52,603 bases of DNA from Candidatus Neomarinimicrobiota bacterium (lineage in GTDB: Bacteria > Fidelibacterota > UBA8477 > JABMPR01), in contig JAYEKW010000016.1 in assembly GCA_034716895.1 (NCBI GenBank), positions 1 through 52,603 of the forward strand. Direction: 5' to 3'. Both the position numbers and the translations under genes were made by a program. Every line of letters begins with the position of its first letter. Within the stretch, counting starts at the first letter, position 1. The notes beneath the pieces were generated by a model. It was not told the DNA's origin. It did no database searches and worked only from the letters and a program-made list of their open reading frames with translations. Positions 34,893-42,905 of this stretch are shown here, piece after piece.

Positions 34893-35788
34893 TGCTGGAA
34901 CCACGTACAACACCCAGTATTTTTGCACTCTCGAATTTGAGGGTGGAGAATAATCGGCCTGAGATATTTGCCATCACCTCCGGGAAAGGGGGCGTCGGAA
35001 AGACCAATATAAGTGTCAATCTAGCGCTGCTGTTGAGACGTCTAAAGAAAAATGTACTGCTGGTTGATGCCGATATTCATCTTGGCAACGTGGATCTCAT
35101 GTTGGGCATCCGTCCCGGAGCCACCTTGGCAGATGTCATATCCGGTGAGAAGGCCTTGGCAGAAATTATTGTGAAGGGACCTACTGGTATTGATGTCATG
35201 CCAGCTTCATCAGCTGTTTTGGATATGATCGATGCTGAGGAAAAAGTGATTAAACGTTTGGGTGATGCCTTTCTGAATTTCGAACACAACTACGACCTGG
35301 TGATCGTGGATACGGGTGCTGGTATTGGTCGAAATGTCACTTCTTTTTCATTAGGGGCAGACAAGGTTATTGTGGTTGTAACCCCTGATCCAGCTTCCAT
35401 TGCAGATGCTTATGGGGTGATCAAGATCCTGTTGCAGAAGGCACCTAATCTGCCCATCATGTTGGTTACAAATATGGTTCAAAGTGATGATGAGGGTGAA
35501 AATTTATACAAAAAGATGGATTTGATGGTTCAACGCTTTTTGCAGAATAAAATTCTTTTTGGAGGAGCGATTGTACGTGATGACAGTGTTCAGGATGCAG
35601 TTCGTCGTCAGGTTCCCGTTGTTCTTGAATACCCAAATTCGCGACCCTCGAATTCCTTGAAAATGATGACTAGAAATTTATTGAAGCTGCCCTCAAAGGA
35701 TGCTTCAGAACGAATCAGTCTGTTTGATGGTGTTAGAGAGAACAGAAATGAGATTGTAGGAAATATCAATGATCAAACTAGCAAATAA
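34892..35788 (+). CDS. flhG: MinD-like ATPase FlhG (FleN/YlxH)
   Basis: 298 residues. The deviant Walker A motif [10 protein letters not shown] with the signature Lys, then [18 protein letters not shown] and VDTGAGIG, identify a MinD/ParA-type ATPase. FlhG limits flagellar number, stimulates FlhF GTPase activity and in some species restrains the sigma-54 activator FleQ. Whether it acts on the NtrC-type activator of this locus is an open question. Its end overlaps the next gene by 20 bases. Confidence 0.95.
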   Translation: MLEPRTTPSIFALSNLRVENNRPEIFAITSGKGGVGKTNISVNLALLLRRLKKNVLLVDADIHLGNVDLMLGIRPGATLADVISGEKALAEIIVKGPTGIDVMPASSAVLDMIDAEEKVIKRLGDAFLNFEHNYDLVIVDTGAGIGRNVTSFSLGADKVIVVVTPDPASIADAYGVIKILLQKAPNLPIMLVTNMVQSDDEGENLYKKMDLMVQRFLQNKILFGGAIVRDDSVQDAVRRQVPVVLEYPNSRPSNSLKMMTRNLLKLPSKDASERISLFDGVRENRNEIVGNINDQTSK

Positions 35789-35972
35789 ATTCGCCATACT
35801 CGTTTCAGCTATAACATTTGTGATGTGTCTTATCGGAGAGATATCGATCACAACAAGCCTTCTTCGAACAGGGATCGTTTTTGTTGGTGTATTGTTCGCA
35901 TTCTATCTATCCGGACAAATATTAAAACTAGGTCTCATTGTAATGACACCGCAAAAGAAGAGTGATGCATGA
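35769..35972 (+). CDS. small two-segment membrane protein (67 aa)
   Basis: 67 residues with two hydrophobic segments (about 8-27 and 33-57) and a short basic tail. It overlaps flhG by 20 bases and its TGA overlaps the fliA start, so it is part of the chain. AGGAA precedes the ATG. No family is recognised; its place between flhG and fliA suggests a flagella-linked role, but the sequence itself shows only a small membrane protein. Confidence 0.7.
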   Translation: MIKLANKFAILVSAITFVMCLIGEISITTSLLRTGIVFVGVLFAFYLSGQILKLGLIVMTPQKKSDA

Positions 35973-36751
35973 TGCAAAGGACTCAAGTAGTTCACCATGA
36001 TGGTGAGCATCTCGTACAACAATATACCTTAACAGGTGATGATCGTATCCGAGAAGAGGCAATTCAAGCCTTTCTGCCGTTGGTTAAATACATCGCTGGT
36101 CGCATAAAGATCGATCAATTTGGCAGTTTAGCTCGTGAGGATCTGTATCAATTTGGGATTGTGGGACTTTTAACAGCTTTGGATCGCTATCAATCAGGCA
36201 AAGGAGCCAGCTTTAAAACCTTTGCTTATCGTCGGATCCACGGTGAGATGATTGATGCAATACGCCGAGAAAGTACGGTTAGTAAGGATGCTTACAGTAT
36301 CCGCAAAAAGATCATTATGCTCTCTGATAACATGCGTCAGGAACTGGGTCGTGATCCTGCCTTGAGTGAGATAGCCGATGAAATGAACGTGACTACAGAG
36401 GAGTTGAATGCCATGTTGTTCAAGGGTGATAGCCGCGAACACCTGTCTTTGAATGATAGTGTGGGGGGGGATGATACAGATTCCATGCAGCGTCTTGATG
36501 TCATCAAAGATGAATCCCAGCTTTCTCCTGATGAAATATTTGGCCAGAAGGCCTTAAAACAGGAACTTATGGGCGTTATCAAGCATCTTCCGGAAAGACA
36601 AAGATTGGTATTGGCACTCTACTATTATGAGGAATTGACCCTGGCAGATATTGGTATGATCCTGGGACTATCCGAATCTCGGATAAGTCAGATACTAAGC
36701 CAGACACTGGCCGAGATACGGGTTCAGGTCAATCAAAAAAAAGGAACCTAA
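35969..36751 (+). CDS. fliA: flagellar sigma factor FliA (sigma-28)
   Basis: 260 residues. Region 2 (ALDRYQSGKGASFKTFAYRRIHGEMIDAIRRE) and region 4 (LPERQRLVLALYYYEELTLADIGMILGLSESRISQ) are typical for FliA. Sigma-28 transcribes late flagellar genes such as flagellin. No clear sigma-28 promoter was spotted in this window, so its targets are probably outside it. The second codon pair (ATG at 35972) is an alternative start. The following gene could be an anti-sigma factor, but that is not shown. Confidence 0.96.
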   Translation: MMQRTQVVHHDGEHLVQQYTLTGDDRIREEAIQAFLPLVKYIAGRIKIDQFGSLAREDLYQFGIVGLLTALDRYQSGKGASFKTFAYRRIHGEMIDAIRRESTVSKDAYSIRKKIIMLSDNMRQELGRDPALSEIADEMNVTTEELNAMLFKGDSREHLSLNDSVGGDDTDSMQRLDVIKDESQLSPDEIFGQKALKQELMGVIKHLPERQRLVLALYYYEELTLADIGMILGLSESRISQILSQTLAEIRVQVNQKKGT

Positions 36752-36753
36752 TA

Positions 36754-37014
36754 ATGCCTGCAGATGAATTAGGTAGCACGTATAGTTCAAAGCCTGTTCG
36801 CTTTTCCCAGGCCATCAAGCCGGTTGGTAAAGAAATGGATCGGGAACAGCAGAAAAAAACAGGCTCAGATGAGGAAGAAACACTTGAGCGTGAGCATGAC
36901 TCGGTAAATCTGTCATCCGGTGAAAAACTTCCTCAGAAGGTCACAATCAACGAGAATCTTGCGGAAGATGATGACCTGATTCCCGGTTCGCACATCGATT
37001 TGACCATAGGATAA
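36754..37014 (+). CDS. small acidic protein after fliA (86 aa)
   Basis: 86 residues, highly charged, with many Glu, Asp, Lys and Ser and few hydrophobic residues, so probably disordered. It contains DSVNLSSGEKLPQ, which faintly recalls the DxVxLS start of the FlgM sigma-28-binding region, but the helices that follow in FlgM are not evident. AAGGA precedes the ATG, two bases after fliA. A FlgM-like anti-sigma role is possible from position; the evidence is weak. Confidence 0.6.
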   Translation: MPADELGSTYSSKPVRFSQAIKPVGKEMDREQQKKTGSDEEETLEREHDSVNLSSGEKLPQKVTINENLAEDDDLIPGSHIDLTIG

Positions 37015-37016
37015 CA

Positions 37017-37937
37017 ATGCCCAGAGCGAAGACTATATTGATTCTTGCAAGCTTATTGATGCTTCACGATCCTGGATGTAGTCAAGAGAAAATGGCGGTC
37101 ACTGATATAGCGATCGAGGTGGTAGAAGACCTAAAAGCTGACGAAGTATTGATCCAAGCCTTAAGAATAAACAGTGGAGAAGATTCATCGCGTCGTTGGC
37201 TCAGCATTTCCGGCGAGGGTTTAAACTCCGGTTCAACTCTTTTGTATCCCATCTATGAAACCAATGGTAATGAAGGTAGCTTTTGGATAAAACTTACTGG
37301 GTTCGAAACATCTGCCTATCTCGGGAATCGAATGCTGCGAGACCATGGGCAATACCCCATTCATTTTCAAGTTGACCTTATAGACTCACAAACAGTGGCT
37401 ATAACTGGCAAAACGCTACCCTATGATGACGTCAGGTGCACCTATTCTTTTGATCTGGATGAGTACCGCCTCGAATTCATCTTCCATGAGTCCACACCAA
37501 TGCAATTATTTGATCCAGCTAGCCCGAATCAGCCTTCCCATGATTCGAACCTAAGCTTTGCTTCTGGAGAGGGACGGTCTATAGCGAGTGGGACCACTCA
37601 TAGGAATAGTACCAAAAAGGTTTGGGGTATGCTCAAGGATTCTGTCATGATCGCATCAAGTGTTTTAGGATTGGTTCTTTTAATTCTAGGCATAATTCTG
37701 ACCATCATCAAAATGAAACAAAAGTGGCCAGCCAAATCGCAGAAATTTGCCGATGTACTTGGCCGGAAGGCTCAAAATGATGATCATGTTCCGGAAGTCG
37801 ATAACGATGTTCCTCCAGTCAATACGCCTGAAATACAGGAGGCGAGGATCCGTGAGCTTATGCAGACAGACAATATCAGTTATGATGAAGCCTCACTGCG
37901 TATTCAATATCAAACAATGAATCTGGACAGTGACTGA
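37017..37937 (+). CDS. exported single-pass membrane protein of unknown function
   Basis: 306 residues. An N-terminal signal-like segment (1-22, ending MLHDPGCSQ) precedes a roughly 185-residue beta-rich extracytoplasmic region, one membrane segment (about 209-232) and a charged cytoplasmic tail. The tail ends with an amphipathic helical motif (RIRELMQTDNISYDEASLRI). The Cys at 21 does not follow a good lipobox (Asp at -3), so a lipoprotein is doubtful. It starts two bases after the preceding gene and overlaps the next. No family is recognised. The architecture suits a sensor or envelope anchor linking periplasm and cytoplasm. Confidence 0.75.
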   Translation: MPRAKTILILASLLMLHDPGCSQEKMAVTDIAIEVVEDLKADEVLIQALRINSGEDSSRRWLSISGEGLNSGSTLLYPIYETNGNEGSFWIKLTGFETSAYLGNRMLRDHGQYPIHFQVDLIDSQTVAITGKTLPYDDVRCTYSFDLDEYRLEFIFHESTPMQLFDPASPNQPSHDSNLSFASGEGRSIASGTTHRNSTKKVWGMLKDSVMIASSVLGLVLLILGIILTIIKMKQKWPAKSQKFADVLGRKAQNDDHVPEVDNDVPPVNTPEIQEARIRELMQTDNISYDEASLRIQYQTMNLDSD

Positions 37938-38223
37938 GCAACAGACACAACCGGAATTTCGAAACGTATGGGCTGTCTCAGGACTGGAGCAGTTTGTGGA
38001 TAGACTTCAGCCAGGAATGGAACTTGATGGTCGTATTGTAGAGGTATTGGGGAACCATATATATATTCTTAGAATATGGGGGAATAACATCCTGACTGAA
38101 TCAAATCATACTTTCAATAAATTGGATGAGGTCGTGCTATCCGTCAGAGCTGTCAAACCTAAGCTGGTTTTTAACCTGCGGCCAATCGCAACAGGAAATT
38201 CAAAAGGATCGATCTACGCTTAG
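37930..38223 (+). CDS. small beta-rich protein resembling a FliK-associated domain (97 aa)
   Basis: 97 residues from a GTG start overlapping the previous stop. The core (GMELDGRIVEVLGNHIYILRIWG, NILTESNHTF, DEVVLSVRAVKPKLVFNLRP; quoted as short parts) follows a pattern of alternating strands like an OB fold. It resembles, from memory, a domain seen in FliK-like hook-length proteins of other phyla, here as a stand-alone gene. That link needs a profile search. It precedes the PAS kinase by 40 bases. Confidence 0.65.
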   Translation: MTEQQTQPEFRNVWAVSGLEQFVDRLQPGMELDGRIVEVLGNHIYILRIWGNNILTESNHTFNKLDEVVLSVRAVKPKLVFNLRPIATGNSKGSIYA

Positions 38224-38263
38224 CATGTAGTCATAATAAGAGCGCTACACACAGATCAGACAA

Positions 38264-39490
38264 ATGAAACCCGGAAAGCAAAGCAACCCTCCATCTGAGA
38301 TCAAAAGTTCCCAACGGGATCGAATTCAAGAGATCAAAGATTATACAACCACGGTAACGATCCTGGAAAGTATTACAGATGCCATATTCATTCTGAATGT
38401 TGAGGGCAAGATTGAATATGCCAATCAAAGTGCTCAGGAGTATCTGCAATTGCCGCTGGAGTCTGTCATCGGGATGGACCTGGGTAGTTTTATCACCAGT
38501 GACGATGGAGAAATTCAGCAATTGCTCCACAGTGGGAGTCGCTTTGCATCGTCAGATTCCGGCATTGAGCCTGACTATTGTAGCAGCTCTGAGGCTGAAC
38601 TATCCGGTGGGAAACAGCAGATTCCGGTTTTGATCAATTTTAGCAGTATTCCTGATTCAAAAGGATCTTTGAAATATTTTATTGTGACAGCCAAAGAGAT
38701 CGCTTATCGCAAAAGCCTGGAAATGCAGCTTAAGAATCGCCAGGTTCTTTCAGTATCATTTGATCGTCTGAAGGTTCTGGGTGAGATGTCAGTTGGTCTG
38801 GTGCATACATTGGGACAACCGGTTACTGCAATGAAACTGCGCCTGGATCATATCGCTCAACTGACCAGCCTGGATGAGGTTCAAAAACAGGTGCGTGAAT
38901 TGCATAGGGATATCGAACGTTTGTCTGCTATTGTCGAGAAAGTTCGGTCTTATGCACAGGTCATGGCTGATAAACAGACCAGTTCAGTTGATATCAATGA
39001 CATTGTGCACTCCATGTTGCAGATTCTGGACTATGATCTGAGCCAGGCAAACATTGTCCTTGAACTTGATCTAAGTGATTCACTTCCATTCATTGTAGCC
39101 CACGTGCCAGAACTCGAACAAGTATTTTTGAATTTGCTGACCAATGCCATGCAGGCTTTCCAGGTTAACCAGATCACTGGGGAGCAAAATATTTCCATAT
39201 CTACCAGGAATATTGAGGAGAAATGGGTGGAAATAGGTATTCAGGACAATGCTGGGGGTATTCCAGAATCAATATCTACAAAGATGTTTGAACCGTTTTT
39301 TTCAACCTGGGATGAGAGTAGGCATGCCGGAACCGGATTGTCAGTAGCCCGTAGTATTGTTGCCTCGCTGGGGGGGGACTTAAAATATATTGCAACAGAA
39401 AGTGGCTCATGTTTTAAGATGCGAATCCCCATAGTTCAATCAGAAGAACGTGCCCAGCTGATCAATATGATCGAGCTTTTGAACAGTTAG
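38264..39490 (+). CDS. PAS-domain histidine kinase, likely partner of the flagellar activator
   Basis: 408 residues, no membrane segment. A PAS domain (about 30-150), HisKA with His181 in MSVGLVHTLGQPVTAMK, then HATPase with the N box near N290-N294 and the G2 box HAGTGLSVARS (354-364). It resembles FlgS-type cytoplasmic kinases that phosphorylate sigma-54 activators when the export apparatus is complete. It lies downstream of export genes in the same operon, which fits such a checkpoint. The partner is inferred to be the NtrC-type regulator at 9539. No strong binding site precedes the ATG. Confidence 0.88.
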   Translation: MKPGKQSNPPSEIKSSQRDRIQEIKDYTTTVTILESITDAIFILNVEGKIEYANQSAQEYLQLPLESVIGMDLGSFITSDDGEIQQLLHSGSRFASSDSGIEPDYCSSSEAELSGGKQQIPVLINFSSIPDSKGSLKYFIVTAKEIAYRKSLEMQLKNRQVLSVSFDRLKVLGEMSVGLVHTLGQPVTAMKLRLDHIAQLTSLDEVQKQVRELHRDIERLSAIVEKVRSYAQVMADKQTSSVDINDIVHSMLQILDYDLSQANIVLELDLSDSLPFIVAHVPELEQVFLNLLTNAMQAFQVNQITGEQNISISTRNIEEKWVEIGIQDNAGGIPESISTKMFEPFFSTWDESRHAGTGLSVARSIVASLGGDLKYIATESGSCFKMRIPIVQSEERAQLINMIELLNS

Positions 39491-39543
39491 TGATCCATAC
39501 TTGTTGTTGCGAACGAACACATCGAGAGTTTACAGGAGTTTAT

Positions 39544-40356
39544 ATGGTAGCCACAGATTTTCTGCATGAGATAGTGACCCTGCTGCAGAAGGGTTTAGGA
39601 GCCGGCGAAACATTTGAAGCTGTTTTTCACCTGGTGGAAAAAAGTGTTTCTTTTGAGTCTGCCACCCTCTTTCTGTATCAAGAGGAGGAAGACAAATTGG
39701 AAATCATGCATCAAGAGGGTTCCGAGGTTGTGGATCTCATCAGAGAGATTCCCTTTTCAAGGGGAATGGGAATGGCAAGTTGGGTTTCTCAGCAGGAGAA
39801 GCCTATCATACTTGAATCTCTGTCAAAATCACGTCCCGGTAAAGAACGGCGATTCACATCCTTCGTATCGCTGCCTCTAAGAGCTGCTGGTAAACTGATA
39901 GGAGTTCTGAATCTGGGTCACTCAACTCCCAATATGTATCTGCAAAGTGAGATCAAATCTTTCACGGTGATGGCAGAAGAACTTTCAATAATTGTGGAAA
40001 CCTTCATCCTGCGCGAAAAATTGGAAACAAAGAACCAGAGACTCACAATTGCTCTGGAGGATCTGCATGCTGCCCAGGGATTGATTGTAGAAAAAGAACG
40101 GATGGCAGCCATGGGTGAATTAGTGGTGACCGTCAATCACGAGATTAATAATCCTTTGACTTCTGTTATTGGCTTGGCTGAGATCCTGGAACTTTCATTT
40201 GCTACCCTTTCTCCAGAGAAAGCCCAAAATGCGATCAAAGCGATTCTGAAAGAAGCCCGACGAATTCAGGAGATCACCAATCGTCTTACCCGTATAACCA
40301 GCTCAGAGAACATCGGTTATGTAGGTGATACTTTGATGACAAAACTACCTGAGTAG
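39544..40356 (+). CDS. GAF-HisKA protein lacking an ATPase domain
   Basis: 270 residues. A GAF domain (about 5-155) is followed by a coiled linker and a HisKA domain with His199 in VTVNHEINNPLTSVIG. The protein ends shortly after (TRITSSENIGYVGDTLMTKL), with no HATPase domain, so it cannot phosphorylate itself. The ATG at 39544 has AGGAG five bases upstream; ATG 39490 would add 18 residues of unlikely composition. It may act as a phosphotransfer module served by the preceding kinase, or form heterodimers with it. It is the last gene of operon C. Confidence 0.85.
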   Translation: MVATDFLHEIVTLLQKGLGAGETFEAVFHLVEKSVSFESATLFLYQEEEDKLEIMHQEGSEVVDLIREIPFSRGMGMASWVSQQEKPIILESLSKSRPGKERRFTSFVSLPLRAAGKLIGVLNLGHSTPNMYLQSEIKSFTVMAEELSIIVETFILREKLETKNQRLTIALEDLHAAQGLIVEKERMAAMGELVVTVNHEINNPLTSVIGLAEILELSFATLSPEKAQNAIKAILKEARRIQEITNRLTRITSSENIGYVGDTLMTKLPE

Positions 40357-40418
40357 GGAGCCTCAATGACCAGAGAATAGTGTCTGTTCTCGCCGTCAGT
40401 TCCACGAATATTACCCTC

Positions 40419-40431
40419 AGAAAATATTGAA
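40419..40431. promoter_or_regulatory. degenerate enhancer-like site next to site 5
   Basis: AGAAAATATTGAA matches the palindrome in its centre and partly in both arms. Its centre (40425) is 22 bases from that of site 5. Confidence 0.35.
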
Positions 40432-40438
40432 TATTTGT

Positions 40439-40455
40439 GCGGAAAAATATTCCGC
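40439..40455. promoter_or_regulatory. predicted enhancer site 5 (17-base palindrome)
   Basis: Arms GCGGAA (40439-40444) and TTCCGC (40450-40455) are exact complements around AAATA. The site is centred at 40447, about 175 bases upstream of the -24 element of the flgF promoter. No T run follows. The rest of the gap from 40357 to 40620 holds no gene and no terminator that I could recognise. Confidence 0.68.
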
Positions 40456-40620
40456 AGTTAACCAAGCTTTCCCTTTTTCATCACTAGATACACCCTCTTA
40501 ATAATCGTTTAGAATCACAGAATAGTACTTGTATAACATCAATATATATAGATAGATAACATACAGTATAGGGATAACCTGAATCTGCTGTATTGCTCGC
40601 CTGTATCCCTCAAAAACCCA

Positions 40621-40635
40621 TGGCATTTAAATTGC
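40621..40635 (+). promoter_or_regulatory. sigma-54 promoter of operon D (flgF)
   Basis: TGGCATTTAAATTGC fits the -24/-12 consensus with GG (40622-40623) and GC (40634-40635) 10 bases apart. It is the best match in the window. The start would be near 40647, about 24 bases before the flgF ATG at 40671. Confidence 0.85.
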
Positions 40636-40670
40636 GATAGAAGCCTCCGTCAAAAACAAGGGATATGATA

Positions 40671-41384
40671 ATGAACATTAGATTTTCAGAACTTAAACAA
40701 GCCATGATCGGTCAGTTGGATCGTAACAGCGTGGTTGCCAATAATTTGGCAAATGTGAATTCTAATGGCTATAAAAGAGACGTGATGTTTTCAGAGCTGA
40801 TGGGTTCAAATCAGAAAACTGATCTTGTTAATCATGTGGCTACTGATTTTGCTCAGGGAGACCTAAGCCAAACAAATAATCCCCTGGACCTTGCCATTTC
40901 CGGCGAAGGATATTTCACTATCGATGATGGTGATCAATTCGTCTATACCCGGGATGGTCATTTTACCAAAGGGGCTGACGGGTTCCTGAGGACATCCTCC
41001 GGACAGGCAGTAATGGGACAGGCAGGTTGGATCGATCTGGGATTGGGTGCCGACACCGTAGGTGAAGTTCGGATCGGCATGAAGGGTGATGTTTTTGTTA
41101 ATGATGAGTTTGTAGATACTCTGGAGATCAGTTCTTTCGAAAATCAAGCTGACATTAAAAAGATTGGTGCAAACCTATTCAGGGCTCAATCTGGAGCGAT
41201 TGATAATCGTGTGGAAGAGCCGATGATATTGCAGGGTAAGATCGAAGGGTCAAACGTTCATGCAGTCCATGAGATGGTCGCCCTGATCGAATTACAACGC
41301 AGTTTTGAAACTTCCCAAAAGGCTCTGAAAACCTTGGATAGTGCCATTGGCAAGGCAGCCAGTAGTATTGGAAATTATAAATAG
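40671..41384 (+). CDS. flgF: flagellar basal body rod protein FlgF
   Basis: 237 residues from ATG 40671, which has AAGGG eight bases upstream; ATG 40665 would leave too little room. The motif VVANNLANVNSNGYKRD and the block PLDLAISGEGYFTI are those of rod proteins, and the size fits FlgF. The C-terminal helix (VHAVHEMVALIELQRSFETSQKALKT) is complete. It is a proximal rod component, encoded before flgG as usual. Confidence 0.93.
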   Translation: MNIRFSELKQAMIGQLDRNSVVANNLANVNSNGYKRDVMFSELMGSNQKTDLVNHVATDFAQGDLSQTNNPLDLAISGEGYFTIDDGDQFVYTRDGHFTKGADGFLRTSSGQAVMGQAGWIDLGLGADTVGEVRIGMKGDVFVNDEFVDTLEISSFENQADIKKIGANLFRAQSGAIDNRVEEPMILQGKIEGSNVHAVHEMVALIELQRSFETSQKALKTLDSAIGKAASSIGNYK

Positions 41385-41399
41385 GGGGAGAGGAACACT

Positions 41400-42188
41400 A
41401 TGCTAAGATCACTTAGAACCGCAGCACTGGGAATGGCAGCACAACAATTAAATGTTGATTCGATTGCCAATAATCTGGCCAATGTAAACACTACTGGTTA
41501 TAAAAAATCTACAGTTGAATTTCAGGATCTGCTCTATGAAACCATTCATTCCGGTAGTGCCGAAGGGGCTCAGGGGAATGAAAAGCCCAGTGAGATCAAC
41601 ATTGGCCTGGGAAATAAACCGATTTCAACATTTCGATCCTATTCACAGGGAGCGATCGAAGAAACCAGCAATCCCCTGGATATGGCGATCAGTGGGAAGG
41701 GCTTCTTTCAAGTATTAATGCCGGATGGCGGGATCACCTACTCTAGAGATGGGGCTTTCAGGATTAATTCTGTTGGCGAGATAGTCAACTCAGCCGGACT
41801 CAAGATGTACCCCAATATTAGCCTTCCGGATGGCATTCAAAGTGTTAGCATTGCACAGGATGGTGTGGTTGCAGCCATCATGGAAGGAGAGACCATAGCC
41901 TTGGAGATCGGACAGGTTGAGTTGGCTAATTTTATGAATCCAGCCGGGTTGAAACCCATTGGAGGAAATTTATTGGAAGCCACCGAAGCCTCAGGTGATC
42001 CAAATTTCGGGATGGCCGGTGATGAAGGGTATGGAACCATCATGCAGGGCTATTTGGAAAAGTCCAATGTTGATGTGGTAAAGGAGATGATCAATTTGAT
42101 TGTAGCTCAAAGATCCTATGAAATCAATTCCAAGGCAGTGAAAACAGCTGATGAAATGTTGGCTATGACAAACGCCCTGAAACGGTAA
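41400..42188 (+). CDS. flgG: flagellar distal rod protein FlgG
   Basis: 262 residues, standard for FlgG. LRSLRTAALGMAAQQLNVDSIANNLANVNTTGYKK at the start (quoted in parts: AALGMAAQQLNVDSIANNLA), NPLDMAISGKGFFQV, and the C-terminal GYLEKSNVDVVKEMINLIVAQRSYEINSKA are all diagnostic. It forms the distal rod and spans the periplasm. GGGGGAGAGGA precedes the start. Confidence 0.97.
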   Translation: MLRSLRTAALGMAAQQLNVDSIANNLANVNTTGYKKSTVEFQDLLYETIHSGSAEGAQGNEKPSEINIGLGNKPISTFRSYSQGAIEETSNPLDMAISGKGFFQVLMPDGGITYSRDGAFRINSVGEIVNSAGLKMYPNISLPDGIQSVSIAQDGVVAAIMEGETIALEIGQVELANFMNPAGLKPIGGNLLEATEASGDPNFGMAGDEGYGTIMQGYLEKSNVDVVKEMINLIVAQRSYEINSKAVKTADEMLAMTNALKR

Positions 42189-42190
42189 AT

Positions 42191-42901
42191 ATGCGCCTTA
42201 TATCCAAATATAATATTTGCAACATGCTGATAATCAGCATGATACCCTTATTGCTTCAAGCAACCGATACAAGGAATGCTCAAGCGAAACTGGTAGCTGA
42301 ATACTTTGCCAAACGTCTCGATATAACTCGAGATCACATTGAAGTGGAATTGATCCATATTTCAAACATAAACAAGACCTATCTGCAAAACGGACAGATC
42401 CAGGTACAATCAGGACAGCGCAAGTTCAATCTCGGACACCAAACCCTTTGGATGGTTCACAAGGTAAATGGAGTGGTCAGGAAGAAGTATCCCATTACTG
42501 TTGAGGTTCATGCTAATCTCATGGTTCCCACTGCTTTAAAAAATGTTTCACGACTGGAAATTCTATCAAAGGATCTGGTGCTTGTTGAACGAAGGCGAAT
42601 TGGTCGAGAGTATTGTCGTGTATTAGCTGATGCTGATCAAGTGTACACTAAAATGGCGACTCAAATGATTCGGGAAGGCAGGATCATCGAACGAAATATG
42701 GTTCGCGTTCCACCTGATGTATTGCGGGGAGCCGAAGTGCAGATCGTGCTCAATAATGATGGCCTTCGCTTGGAGTTAGCTGGAATAGCCAAAGATGAAG
42801 GCTTGATCGGTGAAGAGATTCGAGTTCAATGTCCTGCGACCCGGAAAGAATTTAGAGGAATCTTAGAAAGCCCAAAACAAGTTTCAGTAAGTCTGAGGTA
42901 A
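42191..42901 (+). CDS. flgA: P-ring assembly chaperone FlgA
   Basis: 236 residues with an N-terminal signal-like segment (about 9-24). The C-terminal SAF-like part (LEILSKDLVLVERRR, REGRIIERNMVRVPPDVLRGAEVQIVLNNDGLRLELAGIAKDEGLIGEEIRVQ, given here as partial motifs) is that of FlgA, a periplasmic chaperone for FlgI. It lies between flgG and flgH, and flgI is two genes on. No unusual feature apart from modest similarity in the N-terminal half. Confidence 0.9.
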   Translation: MRLISKYNICNMLIISMIPLLLQATDTRNAQAKLVAEYFAKRLDITRDHIEVELIHISNINKTYLQNGQIQVQSGQRKFNLGHQTLWMVHKVNGVVRKKYPITVEVHANLMVPTALKNVSRLEILSKDLVLVERRRIGREYCRVLADADQVYTKMATQMIREGRIIERNMVRVPPDVLRGAEVQIVLNNDGLRLELAGIAKDEGLIGEEIRVQCPATRKEFRGILESPKQVSVSLR

Positions 42902-42905
42902 AGAG

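Noticed and set aside
36754-37014. FlgM anti-sigma factor
   Set aside because: Only a faint DSVNLS similarity and the place after fliA; the FlgM helices are not evident, so no gene name was given.
40357-40620. Terminator after operon C
   Set aside because: GAGAA..TTCTC near 40373-40391 is short with no T run, so read-through to flgF cannot be excluded.
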